The notes beneath the pieces are model-generated. The model made no database searches. It was not told the origin of the DNA and worked only from the letters and a program-made list of their open reading frames with translations. This document shows positions 8,799-17,266 of a stretch of 44,117 nucleotides of DNA, piece by piece. Origin of the DNA: Candidatus Melainabacteria bacterium (lineage in GTDB: Bacteria > Cyanobacteriota > Vampirovibrionia > Obscuribacterales > Obscuribacteraceae); the NCBI GenBank assembly GCA_012965515.1, contig DTSE01000417.1, forward strand, positions 10,802-54,918, given 5' to 3'. How positions within the stretch are numbered: the stretch's first letter is position 1; each line of letters begins with the position of its first letter. The translations under genes were made by a program, and so were the position numbers.

Positions 8799-9524
8799 GT
8801 GCTCAAACGAATCGTCAAAAGACTAGCAATCGGCTTTTTCTGTACCTTTATCGTGCTCATTGTTATGCGTCTATTCATTGAAGGTCGATACATCCCAAGC
8901 ACCGCAATGACACCGACGCTTCAAGTTGGCGATCGAATCTTAGTGGAAAAAGTCTCAAGACTCATAAAGGCACCTAGCCATCGCGGTGACATTGTCCTGT
9001 TCTATCCACCACCCATCGAGTTCGGAGCAAAGATCATCGACAGCGGTCCAGCCGCAGTTCTCGGGCGAATTACTGGTCGTCCGGAATTTCCTCAGACTCC
9101 GTGTTTCATCAAACGGGTGATTGGTCTTCCGGGCGAAACAATAGAAATTAAGAGAGGACAAGGCGTCTTCATCAACGGCAGGCTGCTGAATGAGGATTCG
9201 TATTTGAAAGCGCAGCTCAATGGCGACGGCGGCGAGCATTCGAAAGAGCCAGACGGTGTTCACCAAACGCCTCAATACAACCTGAAGCATCTGGGCGACA
9301 TCATGGGGCTCAACACTAAGGGCGAGGAAATCAAACCCTTCTCAGCCAGCCTGGCCGAGAAGCCTATCGTTGTACCAGCTGGTCACCTTTTCGTTTTGGG
9401 AGACAATAGAAACGCGAGTGAAGACAGCCATGTCTGGGGCTTCATAGATCAAAACCGCATCTTAGGACGAGCCTGGATGAAATGGTATCCAAAGTTAGAA
9501 CGTCTCAACCCGCCAGAATACTGA
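8799..9524 (+). CDS. lepB: Signal peptidase I family protein with Ser-to-Ala change in box B
   Basis: A 241-residue type I signal peptidase homologue, which normally removes Sec/Tat signal peptides at the outer face of the inner membrane. One N-terminal membrane helix (~9-27) precedes the catalytic domain. Box B reads YIPSTAMTPTLQVGD: the residue before Met37, the usual Ser nucleophile (Ser90 of E. coli LepB), is Ala36 (codon GCA). Box C RGDIVLFYPP, box D FIKRVIGLPGE with the general base Lys105, and box E GDNRNASEDSHVWG (201-214) are intact. Either Ser34 or Thr35 takes over, or the protein is inactive or modified in mechanism. The start codon is GTG. A ~40-residue insertion (135-175) before box E is also present. 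Confidence 0.85.
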   Translation: MLKRIVKRLAIGFFCTFIVLIVMRLFIEGRYIPSTAMTPTLQVGDRILVEKVSRLIKAPSHRGDIVLFYPPPIEFGAKIIDSGPAAVLGRITGRPEFPQTPCFIKRVIGLPGETIEIKRGQGVFINGRLLNEDSYLKAQLNGDGGEHSKEPDGVHQTPQYNLKHLGDIMGLNTKGEEIKPFSASLAEKPIVVPAGHLFVLGDNRNASEDSHVWGFIDQNRILGRAWMKWYPKLERLNPPEY

Positions 9525-9623
9525 GGACACATCTCACCGGACCAAGTCATTGAGGAGACGCAGGCGCTGCTCCGGATTTCCTGTTAGAAGTTTTCGGTAT
9601 CGGCGATCGACCGACGCGCATCA

Positions 9624-10625
9624 TTAATTCGCACGGTACACCCCATTACGTGAGTCAATGTGCCGCCAATTGCTAATCGACACTGCGCGCAGCCTATGCT
9701 CCGACGTTACAACGCCCCCATTTTCTGCGATTGATTTGATTAGTCCTCTCTCGCTCGTTGAAATTCGTCCATCTCTTACCAGCGCTTGAATCTCTTGACG
9801 GTTAGATTTTGCTGCTTGCTCATAGAATGAAATCGACCTGTGCTCGAGTCTAGCCTGCATGTCGAGCGAGAATCTCCCTGTTCTCCAGAAGCTGTTCTCG
9901 GCCATCGTTCGTTCCAAATTGACAGGCTCGTTTCGTCCACGTATACCGTATGCGGCAGATAAGGCGGTATTGACCATCTCACTAATAGTGTCCTTCAGTG
10001 CCCTTTCCTGTCGAGTCAGACTTGCTGGATCTGAATTGCGCAGACTGTCGCGAAGCATTGGATTACCAGCAAGAAGCGACTGTATAACCGGCATCGTCTG
10101 CTCGATAGGAGCATTGACCATCCCGTATCTAAGAAGCGTTTCTTGCAAGCCTTCCTGCGGTCTTTCACCGGTTTCCGCGACTTGATCTAGAAGTGCGGCT
10201 ACATATCTTTGCGTCGGAACATCCAAAGTATTTACGGCAGCGTCTATCAACGATCTGAATCTAGCGTCGGTCGAATATCGGCGCGCATCCGAAGGGCTCA
10301 TGGTTTCTACGGCCCTTGTAACCCGGTGCGAGTCGAAAGTCAGTCCGGACGCTCCATCAAGCTTGGCGGTATCGTAGATTCTGTCAGAAAGCACGCTGCG
10401 CACAAACGTGGTATCGAGCGGTTTTTCGTCGTTTCTTTCCGGCGCAAAGTCAACTTGTGGAAGGATCGCGGAAGCGACAGAAGAGGCAGAAGCATTAGCC
10501 AGGGCGTTTTCTGGACGTGACATATCTGCGTCCTCGTAGCAATTTCTTGATGCTTGAGCATTTACGCGATGTTCTGACTGCTCTTGCGAACGACATTGAT
10601 TTTCGAAAGTTAGTGGGTTCGACAT
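9624..10625 (-). CDS. Hypothetical protein, mostly helical
   Basis: A 333-residue protein that I do not recognise. It has no signal peptide or membrane helix. The first ~60 residues are polar and probably disordered. The rest is helical and rich in Arg and Ser, with short amphipathic units such as YVAALLDQVAETGERPQE, MVNTALSAAYGIRGRNE and LIKSIAENGGVVTSEHRL. The start at 10625 has a good AAGGAA ribosome binding site. It is read in the same direction as the TPR gene at 10835-11719, with a 209-bp G-rich gap between, so a shared transcript is possible but not shown. Confidence 0.7.
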   Translation of the reverse strand: MSNPLTFENQCRSQEQSEHRVNAQASRNCYEDADMSRPENALANASASSVASAILPQVDFAPERNDEKPLDTTFVRSVLSDRIYDTAKLDGASGLTFDSHRVTRAVETMSPSDARRYSTDARFRSLIDAAVNTLDVPTQRYVAALLDQVAETGERPQEGLQETLLRYGMVNAPIEQTMPVIQSLLAGNPMLRDSLRNSDPASLTRQERALKDTISEMVNTALSAAYGIRGRNEPVNLERTMAENSFWRTGRFSLDMQARLEHRSISFYEQAAKSNRQEIQALVRDGRISTSERGLIKSIAENGGVVTSEHRLRAVSISNWRHIDSRNGVYRAN

Positions 10626-10834
10626 GCAAGTTCCTTCCTAAAACGATTGCTTTTGAGGGACTCAGAAGCACGGGGGGGGCGGGTCGGACACGTTGGCTAG
10701 AAACGCGAGAGTTGGTAATCCCGCAGTGTTGCGAGATGCCGGCTTGATTGGAGGGGGGTGTGCTTGCTGCGTTTATACGCCCACATCCGTGCGAGATGTG
10801 TGAGTGACGCTCAAATTCAAGCCTGTGGCAGCGC
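10626..10834. other. G-rich intergenic stretch
   Basis: This gap holds an 8-G run at 10672-10679 followed by GGG and GG, and a second tract, GGAGGGGGG, near 10750-10758. For the minus-strand gene at 9624-10625 these tracts lie in the leader as C-runs. No gene, hairpin terminator or promoter is evident. Confidence 0.5.
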
Positions 10835-11719
10835 TTACTTGGTTTCCGGAACCTTCACGCCAAGCTCTGTCGCCATCTTCAGGTCTTCCTCGCTAGCCTT
10901 TACGTTGCCTAGGGACTTGTTTACGAACCCGCGCAGCAGATAGGCGTCGCCCTTCTTCATGTCTAGCTCGAGCACCTTGTTCAAATTAGTCAAAGCATCC
11001 TGGAGTTTGCCCAACGCAGCTTCGTGATTGGCAAGGACAACCAATGCCTCAACACTGTCAGGCTTCATCTTGAGCGCTTCTTTGGCATCGTCAATTGCCG
11101 CCTGATGGTCGCCCAGCAAGCCCTTGCCGGCAGCTCTGCGCACAAGAAGTTCATACGTTACAGGTCCAAGCTTTACAGCTTGAGAGTAATCCGCTACAGC
11201 ATCAGCAATACGATTGAGCTTCGCCAGCGACAAACCTCTCAAACGGTACGTTTCCTGGAAATTCGGATTCAGCTTGATTGCTTGATTGAAATCTTCAACT
11301 GCTTTGTCGTCCTTCCCAAGCCGCGCATAGCACTCGCCGCGTTCTGCATACAACTTGTCGTCTTTGGGAGTACGAGCGATGAGTTCTTCAATCAACGGAA
11401 TCTTCTTCTCGATTGCGGCATTGTCCGGCAAAACCTTTGCCAGAGGCTCTTCTTCTATCAGGATGTTTTGCTTACTGTCAGAACTTGCACCTGCAGCCGC
11501 TTTCTCATCCTTCGGCACAGCGGTTTTCTCACTCTTACTGCCTGCGGAATTCGCTTCAACCTCAGTCACTGCAGGTTTTGTTTCCGCCTGGCTTGTTTCC
11601 GCTTGCTTTGCTTCTGCTGGCTTTGCATCCGCTGTTTTCTCAGCATCCGCCGCCATTGCAGGCAAATTTCCGCCACCGAAAACAAGCGACGTCAAAGCAA
11701 TCAGCAAAAATCTGTTCAT
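10835..11719 (-). CDS. Secreted TPR-repeat protein, paralog of the one at 7855
   Basis: A 294-residue protein with an N-terminal signal peptide (MNRFLLIALTSLVFGGGNLP, cleavage near AMAA), an Ala/Lys/Glu-rich linker (~25-90) and then about five TPR units, for example LYAERGECYARLGKDDKAVE, YRLRGLSLAKLNRIADAVAD and AYLLRGFVNKSLGNVKASEE. The order of units and spacing match the TPR protein at 7855-8562. The ATG at 11719 is chosen because a GAGG ribosome binding site sits 5 bases upstream; a TTG one codon earlier is too close to it. It lies 68 bp downstream of the secreted protein gene at 11788. Role: probable periplasmic scaffold. Confidence 0.82.
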   Translation of the reverse strand: MNRFLLIALTSLVFGGGNLPAMAADAEKTADAKPAEAKQAETSQAETKPAVTEVEANSAGSKSEKTAVPKDEKAAAGASSDSKQNILIEEEPLAKVLPDNAAIEKKIPLIEELIARTPKDDKLYAERGECYARLGKDDKAVEDFNQAIKLNPNFQETYRLRGLSLAKLNRIADAVADYSQAVKLGPVTYELLVRRAAGKGLLGDHQAAIDDAKEALKMKPDSVEALVVLANHEAALGKLQDALTNLNKVLELDMKKGDAYLLRGFVNKSLGNVKASEEDLKMATELGVKVPETK

Positions 11720-11787
11720 CAAAACCTCGGAATCAAGCCAACACTCGGTCTGTTCAGTCTACCACTTGCGCAATTTCGGAACATTGC

Positions 11788-13050
11788 CTACGGTTTAGGC
11801 TTCGGAGAACCGGCGCCATCAAGCATTTCGCGAACTTTCTCAGGAGCAATGGTAAAGGTTCGAACCGTTGGGAAGTACACATCTGGGTTGGCGATGTGCT
11901 GTTCAATCCCGCCCGGATTTTCGCAATAACTGAATCCAATTGTGTTACCTGTCGATAAACTCTCGTGCGCCTTCGCGGCATACGTAAGTGCTGTCTTACC
12001 GTCTTTGAGTCTTCTTTCCGGTACAGTGAAGATATCGAGCGCTTCGCTCCACGGACCTTCAAATTTTCGAGAAACTCTGAGTTTCACTTGCGGTGACAAC
12101 GGCGGTTGGTAAACAGCAACAAAACATTTCAATCCCTTGTGAAAAAACAAACTCGCTTCAGGCCCGCAATCGGGAATGATGTTCATCGCATCACGGAAAT
12201 CAGCTTGCCATGCACCTTGAGGCAACCCCTCCGAACTCGACCAATATTCCCATTTCTGGGTGTTGTGCGCCAAAAGATCTTTCCAAGCAATTCTAGCCAA
12301 AATAGTTTTCTTGGTTGTTTTCGGAAACTCATTCAGAAAGCAAAGCGAATACAAAAAATCCTTATCCTTGCTGCACGCCAATCCATACTCAACTTCGTGC
12401 TTCCATGTCGACACAGGAAAGATCGTATAAGTCCACTTAATTGGCGGGTCTTGAGGGTTGGAAACAATCAGCAAATCGTCTGCGTACCAATCAAATTGAA
12501 ATAAAGGATTCGGATCAACTTTCTTGCGAATTTTCTTCAGAAGCAAAAAGAGCTTGCCATCATATACGGTGCCGCAACCGGGCCAATAGTATGAGTTCGG
12601 CTCAGTTGCTTGAAATATGCTTTCCGGCTTAGAAAGCTTGCCTTTACACCAGAAGCTCCAGCACGTGGAGTCGATGCAAACATTCTCTAGCGAACCAACA
12701 ACTTCCGCCTCTGCATCGCAATTGGAAGTTTGAATGGCAACAGAATTGTTGATCATTTCTTTGGGCTTACCAGCCTTCCCCATATCGCAATAGATCCACG
12801 TATCTCCAAACAACCAAAGAGTCTTGATTGGAGAAAGTTCCACAGACATGGCGCCATCCGCTCCACGCCAGTGTTCTGGGCTGCGAAACGCTTCATTGAT
12901 ACTTCGATTTTCGCCGTCGACTGGTTTCGTCAAAGTTGATGCCAGTGACTCAAAACCTAGCGCACAAGCAGTTGGTTTATTCAAAATTCCGAGCGCAAAA
13001 CCAGTGGCAATGACGGCTATACAGAGTTTATAAATACCTGTGTTTCTCAA
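11788..13050 (-). CDS. Secreted propeller-like protein (DUF4185/DUF5005-like)
   Basis: A 420-residue protein with an N-terminal hydrophobic signal (~8-30, ending KPTACA). The mature part begins with WRGADGAMSVELSPIKTLWL followed by FGDTW, the hallmark opening of secreted five-bladed propellers of the DUF4185/DUF5005 type. Later blades are YYWPGCGTVYDGKLFLLL, EASLFFHKGLKCFVAVYQPP and SRKFEGPWSEALDIFTVPE. Such domains resemble glycoside-hydrolase propellers but have no assigned activity here. The start is a TTG with no obvious ribosome binding site, so the N-terminus is uncertain. It begins 10 bases after the stop of the gene at 13061, which suggests co-transcription with it and the kinase fusion gene. 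Confidence 0.75.
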   Translation of the reverse strand: MRNTGIYKLCIAVIATGFALGILNKPTACALGFESLASTLTKPVDGENRSINEAFRSPEHWRGADGAMSVELSPIKTLWLFGDTWIYCDMGKAGKPKEMINNSVAIQTSNCDAEAEVVGSLENVCIDSTCWSFWCKGKLSKPESIFQATEPNSYYWPGCGTVYDGKLFLLLKKIRKKVDPNPLFQFDWYADDLLIVSNPQDPPIKWTYTIFPVSTWKHEVEYGLACSKDKDFLYSLCFLNEFPKTTKKTILARIAWKDLLAHNTQKWEYWSSSEGLPQGAWQADFRDAMNIIPDCGPEASLFFHKGLKCFVAVYQPPLSPQVKLRVSRKFEGPWSEALDIFTVPERRLKDGKTALTYAAKAHESLSTGNTIGFSYCENPGGIEQHIANPDVYFPTVRTFTIAPEKVREMLDGAGSPKPKP

Positions 13051-13060
13051 TTTGAATACG

Positions 13061-13786
13061 TCAATAAGAAGATTGCCCGTACAACAGTTTGTACCGACCG
13101 ATGATCAAGCGGGTTTTCGTTGAACCGGGAAACTTGATGGGACGACCGTTTGCGCCAGCCCCCCAGATGAGAATTAGGTTCTGATTGTTGCTGACGACAT
13201 TAATAGAACCCGGATTTCCCGTCCAATCCTGCGGCGGATCAGTGAGATACTCCTGCGCCATATTCTCGTTCAGCGACGGATCATAAGTGAGCCAGACTCG
13301 ATTCAAATCTGCACTGGTATCAGTATCGACTTGCCCATCATCTGGATTTTCGTTAACTTGATTCGCAGAAGTCGACTCTTGCAATGCCGCACTGCTCATA
13401 CCTGGGCTCGTGCCATAAGAATCCGGAGAGTTAGTCGGGTCAGCGTATTCAGGCTCCGCATCGAGCCCAGCCATAAGCTGCAATTTGTCGCCGGAGTAAG
13501 GATTGTTCGGCACAAGTGCATTCATTTGCTGGCGCGCCCAATTTGTTTCGTCACCCGGATCGGGAAACTTTTGATTCCAGGTTGCATACTGATCAATCCA
13601 GCGCGAGACGCGTTCCATTTGCTCGTAGAGTTCGGAATCAGCCATCTGCCTCGCTTCCCGAGCGGCTTGGCGTTGCGCCGGATTCATTCGCTGTGCGTGT
13701 GCTGCACCGTTTGGAAAAACACCTGGTAGCGCGCACGTAAAACTCGCGCTCAAAACAACCGCCAAAAATTTTTGCTCAAGTTTCAT
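13061..13786 (-). CDS. Secreted protein of unknown function, distantly pseudopilin-like
   Basis: A ~241-residue protein starting MKLEQKFLAVVLSASFTCAL, with a Sec signal peptide ending near GAAHA. After it comes a basic helix, RMNPAQRQAAREARQMADSE, then RVSRWIDQYATWNQKFPDP and LVPNNPYSGDKL. The C-terminus has INVVSNNQNLILIWGAGANG. The order 'helix, xxYxxxNxxFPdP, xxPNNPYxGD, then ixxxGxxG' recalls the soluble domain of GspG-like pseudopilins, but there is no prepilin cleavage motif, so this is only a resemblance. A GTG four codons upstream (13798) is an alternative start; the kinase gene ends at 13803. Probably one operon with the genes on both sides. Confidence 0.7.
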   Translation of the reverse strand: MKLEQKFLAVVLSASFTCALPGVFPNGAAHAQRMNPAQRQAAREARQMADSELYEQMERVSRWIDQYATWNQKFPDPGDETNWARQQMNALVPNNPYSGDKLQLMAGLDAEPEYADPTNSPDSYGTSPGMSSAALQESTSANQVNENPDDGQVDTDTSADLNRVWLTYDPSLNENMAQEYLTDPPQDWTGNPGSINVVSNNQNLILIWGAGANGRPIKFPGSTKTRLIIGRYKLLYGQSSY

Positions 13787-13802
13787 GCTCGAAACCACTC
13801 AC

Positions 13803-16679
13803 TTACAAGTTGAAAATCCACCCGGTCCGCATTGACTCAACAATCGACCATTCTACCTCTGTTATGCGAATCTCTTGGAAGAAAGGTGCAAGTAACCGCT
13901 TGGGCTTGGCTCCCGGGGTTTTGGGGAGGTAATAGTAAGTCAGCGGACCGAGTCCGGTTAGCAAAGTCGTAGGCATTTCTTCTTTCTTTTTGCGAGTCGC
14001 AGCGCGCTCGAAAAACTCGATGTCCTTCTCGAGGTTTTCCAACACCCCTGTAGAACTTGGGACAAAGTAGGATTCGTATAGCGGTTTTATATTCAGGGCG
14101 TCTGCATCGCTTACCGCAAACACGGCAAGACCACCTACTTCCGAAAGTATCTTTGCCGTTTCCTCGGCGGAAAAATCGGCCAAAGTTTTCGTAGAAAGAA
14201 GAAACTCAATTCCCGTTTCCGTAGGCGTCCCTAATATCTGCGCGAACTTGTCCGCAATCCCGCAGCGATCGACATCGTCGATATACACGACCGGACAGCC
14301 CTCGGTGTCAGACAAACGAGCCGACGGTTTACGCTCTTTCAAAATCTCATTGAATACAAGCCTAAAGAAAAGCGGACAAGCCCGCTTAGGTCCTTTGATG
14401 ATCATTGCGCGACGCTTGGTTATCACTTCGCTAATCAGCGAAACCTTTTGCCAAAACAGCCGCAAAACCTTCGTGTCAGACTCCAATGGAAATCGATAAC
14501 AGATTGCCAATAAAGGTCTAGTCAATTCTTCCCAATCATCGGCTGCGCGTTCTTCAATCAGCTTGCGCATCGGCACAAGCGGGTCTTTGCCTCTACTTGT
14601 GCCTTGCCACTTCGGTAATTTCTCAAAAATTTCCTGACGTTTCGACTCTTGTGTGAGGAAGGCAGGCAGATTCGTCAGGTCGTGATCTGCAGCCAATAAC
14701 AACGATATTGAAGACTGCAAAACATACGACTGTTCAGAGGTGAGCCAGTCTCTTAGTCCGCCGACTTCCGCATCTTGCATTGCTTCGACGATTCGTTCCG
14801 AGACTTCCTGTACAACCTGAAAAGAATCAACATCAGTGGTTGAGAGGTTAGATATTTCGTGGTCTATATCAAGCAACATTACTCTGCGGGCCATCACGCT
14901 GCCCTGGGGGTGCGCCGCAATCCAGCGCGCAAGAAGGTTCGACAGCTTTCCGTCAGGGCTGAGAACTAGCTGCGCTCGCCGTGCATCATCGAGATCGTTG
15001 CTGGCGAGTGACGCAAGAAGGCGAGTCTTGCCGGTTTCAGGTTTGCCCAAAACAAGCAGAGGAAGTGACTGCACGCGCTGAAACGGTTCAATCTCTTTGG
15101 GTGCGCCGGTGCCAAAAACCCACGTCCATATATTACTTTCTGTGCCAAGAAGCAGTGCGCCGTCATCTACGCTTTGCGGCTCAACGCGCAGCTCGGCACT
15201 CCACGGATTGAATAGTGCAAATGGCGAAGAACCAAAAGATGTGACCGTCCCCTTGAACGTATTCATCCTGACTTTTGGGAAACGTACAACAACCATGGCG
15301 GAAACGGCGGCTAGAAATGGGAGCAAAACACCGAATAAACAGGCGGCAATAAGTGCGTTTGGTGTAGACGCAAAAGCCATCATCAGGGGCACAGCCCAGA
15401 TGACGGTCAACACCAGAAAGATGCCGATCTCGAACATTCGTTGGCGAGAATATTGCCTCAGCTTCGCGGCAAGAATATCGCTGCGCACATATGGATCCGC
15501 CGAACCCACAAGCTTTTCGACTTCTTTCCTTTCCTGCTTAGCTTTGTCGGCTAAGTAAAGCTGGTAAGTCCCGCATGTCCGAGTGTGAGGTGCGGATACT
15601 CCTAGTTCTGCCCCATCGCCGTTCTGAATTTGCTTCAGATCAGCGCGCACTTCCTCTGCTGTCTGGTAGCGGGCTTGCGGATCCTTTGCCAACATTCGGC
15701 TGATGATGTGTTCAAGCCCCGGAGCAAACTGAATATCCGGTCGAACCGCAGACAGTGGCGGCGGCATTTCGGACAAGTGTTTGTTCATGGTTTCAAATGC
15801 GGTGCGACCAATCAGCGGAGCACGCGCCGTCATCGCTTCGTAAAACACACAGCCAAGTGAATAAATGTCGCCTCTTTGATCCCAATCTTGCTCCAGGCAC
15901 TGCTCGGGACTCATATATAGAAGGCTTCCCATCATCTCACCTGTTTGGGTGAGACGAAAAAAAGTATCGCCCTGCATGGGGACAATTTTGGCGATGCCGA
16001 AATCCAAGATTTTGACGAGAAACCCACCGTCTTCCTTTGTGGAAAGCATAATATTGCCGGGTTTCAAGTCGCGGTGCAAAATACCGCGACTATGTGCAAC
16101 ACCGATCGCATCCAGAAGTTGATCGAAAATGGACATACAAGCGAATTTGTTGAGCGCGCCATTTTGACGCAGATATTCCAAAAGACTTTGCCCTGTCACT
16201 AGTTCCATCACGAGAAAGGGCTGACCTTGCCGGGTTACTCCCATGCTCTGAACGCCAACTACATTCTTATGGCTGAAGTCGCGCAGCGATTTAGCTTCCT
16301 GGCTGAGACGTTTAATCACAGCAGCGTCACCAGAAAGGTGTGGGTGGAGAACTTTGATTGCCACCGATGAGTTCGTTGCAGTGGTCGCCTGGTCAGCCAC
16401 AATTGTGGATTCAGCACCGGATGTTTCCACAGCCAGGGTTTTGCTGGTGGCATTCATGCGCTCTTCGATATCTATTGCCTGATAGACAGTGCTTGTCGCC
16501 CCTCTTCCGATCAAGGTTGCAATCTGATATCTGTCAGCAAGCAGCGTGCCGATCAATGGATCGATTACTTCAAAATCGAGAACTGTGCCATCTTCCGGGC
16601 ACTCGGTCAGAATCTCCAGAGCGTCCTGCTCGTGGAAAACTTTTTGGCATTGAGGGCAAATCTTGCGAAAATCCGACAT
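13803..16679 (-). CDS. Ser/Thr protein kinase fused to a membrane VirD4/TraD/HerA-like ATPase module
   Basis: A 958-residue multidomain protein. Residues 1-32 hold a zinc-ribbon-like start (CPQC at 8-11, one further Cys in TECPEDG). Residues ~50-350 are a Hanks-type kinase: loop GRGATSTVY (58-66), VAIKV with Lys109, HRDLKPGN (202-209), DFGIAK (226-231) and MSPEQ. A ~35-residue insert separates the Gly loop from the Lys. Two membrane helices follow (~417-437, 442-465). Then comes an ATPase: Walker A LGKPETGKT (544-552), LLDIDHE (602-608), and VVYIDDVDRCG (797-807) followed by FAQILGTPTETGIEFLLST and AKILSEVGGLAVFAVSDADA. This last order fits T4SS coupling proteins/HerA-like enzymes; the DDVDRC box alone also recalls KAP NTPases. 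The start at 16679 has AGAGG upstream. Substrates unknown. Confidence 0.82.
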   Translation of the reverse strand: MSDFRKICPQCQKVFHEQDALEILTECPEDGTVLDFEVIDPLIGTLLADRYQIATLIGRGATSTVYQAIDIEERMNATSKTLAVETSGAESTIVADQATTATNSSVAIKVLHPHLSGDAAVIKRLSQEAKSLRDFSHKNVVGVQSMGVTRQGQPFLVMELVTGQSLLEYLRQNGALNKFACMSIFDQLLDAIGVAHSRGILHRDLKPGNIMLSTKEDGGFLVKILDFGIAKIVPMQGDTFFRLTQTGEMMGSLLYMSPEQCLEQDWDQRGDIYSLGCVFYEAMTARAPLIGRTAFETMNKHLSEMPPPLSAVRPDIQFAPGLEHIISRMLAKDPQARYQTAEEVRADLKQIQNGDGAELGVSAPHTRTCGTYQLYLADKAKQERKEVEKLVGSADPYVRSDILAAKLRQYSRQRMFEIGIFLVLTVIWAVPLMMAFASTPNALIAACLFGVLLPFLAAVSAMVVVRFPKVRMNTFKGTVTSFGSSPFALFNPWSAELRVEPQSVDDGALLLGTESNIWTWVFGTGAPKEIEPFQRVQSLPLLVLGKPETGKTRLLASLASNDLDDARRAQLVLSPDGKLSNLLARWIAAHPQGSVMARRVMLLDIDHEISNLSTTDVDSFQVVQEVSERIVEAMQDAEVGGLRDWLTSEQSYVLQSSISLLLAADHDLTNLPAFLTQESKRQEIFEKLPKWQGTSRGKDPLVPMRKLIEERAADDWEELTRPLLAICYRFPLESDTKVLRLFWQKVSLISEVITKRRAMIIKGPKRACPLFFRLVFNEILKERKPSARLSDTEGCPVVYIDDVDRCGIADKFAQILGTPTETGIEFLLSTKTLADFSAEETAKILSEVGGLAVFAVSDADALNIKPLYESYFVPSSTGVLENLEKDIEFFERAATRKKKEEMPTTLLTGLGPLTYYYLPKTPGAKPKRLLAPFFQEIRITEVEWSIVESMRTGWIFNL

Positions 16680-16863
16680 GAATCGGAACCTCTGTCTTGC
16701 GCTTCTATCATATGCCCAATATGGCAGGTTCACCTGCAAAAGGCGCCACTGGCGCGGAAAAAAAACAGAAGCTCGCGATATTTGCACCAGATCGCGTTTT
16801 CACACAACTTTCATAAGCCTGCATGAGGATGGTAACAAGATTCAATATGGGGGTCGAAGGTTG

Positions 16864-17136
16864 ATGGAAGTCTTTAGGGTTTGGCTTACAGGTCTGAAGA
16901 ACATGTTCGTGGGCCAATTTGAACACGAAAATCAGCGTCTTGAAGCAGCCAAACAGTCGTCGACGAAACTACGGGCGATTAAGAACCTCAACCTGCCCCC
17001 GTCCGGCGAGGCAGACGCCATTCAAAAGAATGTGATGGATAAAGCACGAGAAGTGACAAATATCTATCCTACGCCCTCGCGCAAGGACATCACGCACAAT
17101 AGACTGGAAGCGCTGAGCGCCCGGTTCGCTGAGTAA
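16864..17136 (+). CDS. Small hypothetical protein divergent from the kinase fusion
   Basis: A 90-residue protein, MEVFRVWLTGLKNMFVGQFE at its start, then charged and helical, rich in Lys, Glu and Asn, ending ALSARFAE. The first 20 residues form an amphipathic helix that could touch a membrane; there is no clear signal peptide. A GAAGG ribosome binding site lies just before the ATG. The gene is followed by a good intrinsic terminator (17216-17246), which supports it as a real transcript. It is transcribed away from the kinase-ATPase gene, with 184 bp between the two starts. Function not recognised. Confidence 0.65.
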   Translation: MEVFRVWLTGLKNMFVGQFEHENQRLEAAKQSSTKLRAIKNLNLPPSGEADAIQKNVMDKAREVTNIYPTPSRKDITHNRLEALSARFAE

Positions 17137-17215
17137 GAGAAATTCAGACAGTTAAAACGTAGCTGCGCATCGTATGCGCGCATTAAACGAAGACATTCGC
17201 CACACCGTAATGGCC

Positions 17216-17246
17216 AAAAGAGGAGCCGCGTACCGCTCCTTTTTTG
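17216..17246 (+). terminator. Intrinsic terminator of the 16864 gene
   Basis: An AGGAGC/GCTCCT stem, extended by A/T pairs on both sides, with an 8-base loop and a run of six T after it. It follows the small gene ending at 17136 on the plus strand. Confidence 0.75.
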
Positions 17247-17266
17247 TTGCCCATTATTTTTAGCTG

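Noticed and set aside
11024..11929. 301-codon plus-strand frame over the TPR and propeller genes
   Set aside because: It crosses antisense to two well-supported genes and is rich in Cys, Phe and Arg.
13803..16679. Reading the C-terminus as a KAP P-loop NTPase
   Set aside because: The DDVDRC box fits KAP, but the following order of motifs matches coupling-protein/HerA ATPases better. Kept as an alternative, not as the call.
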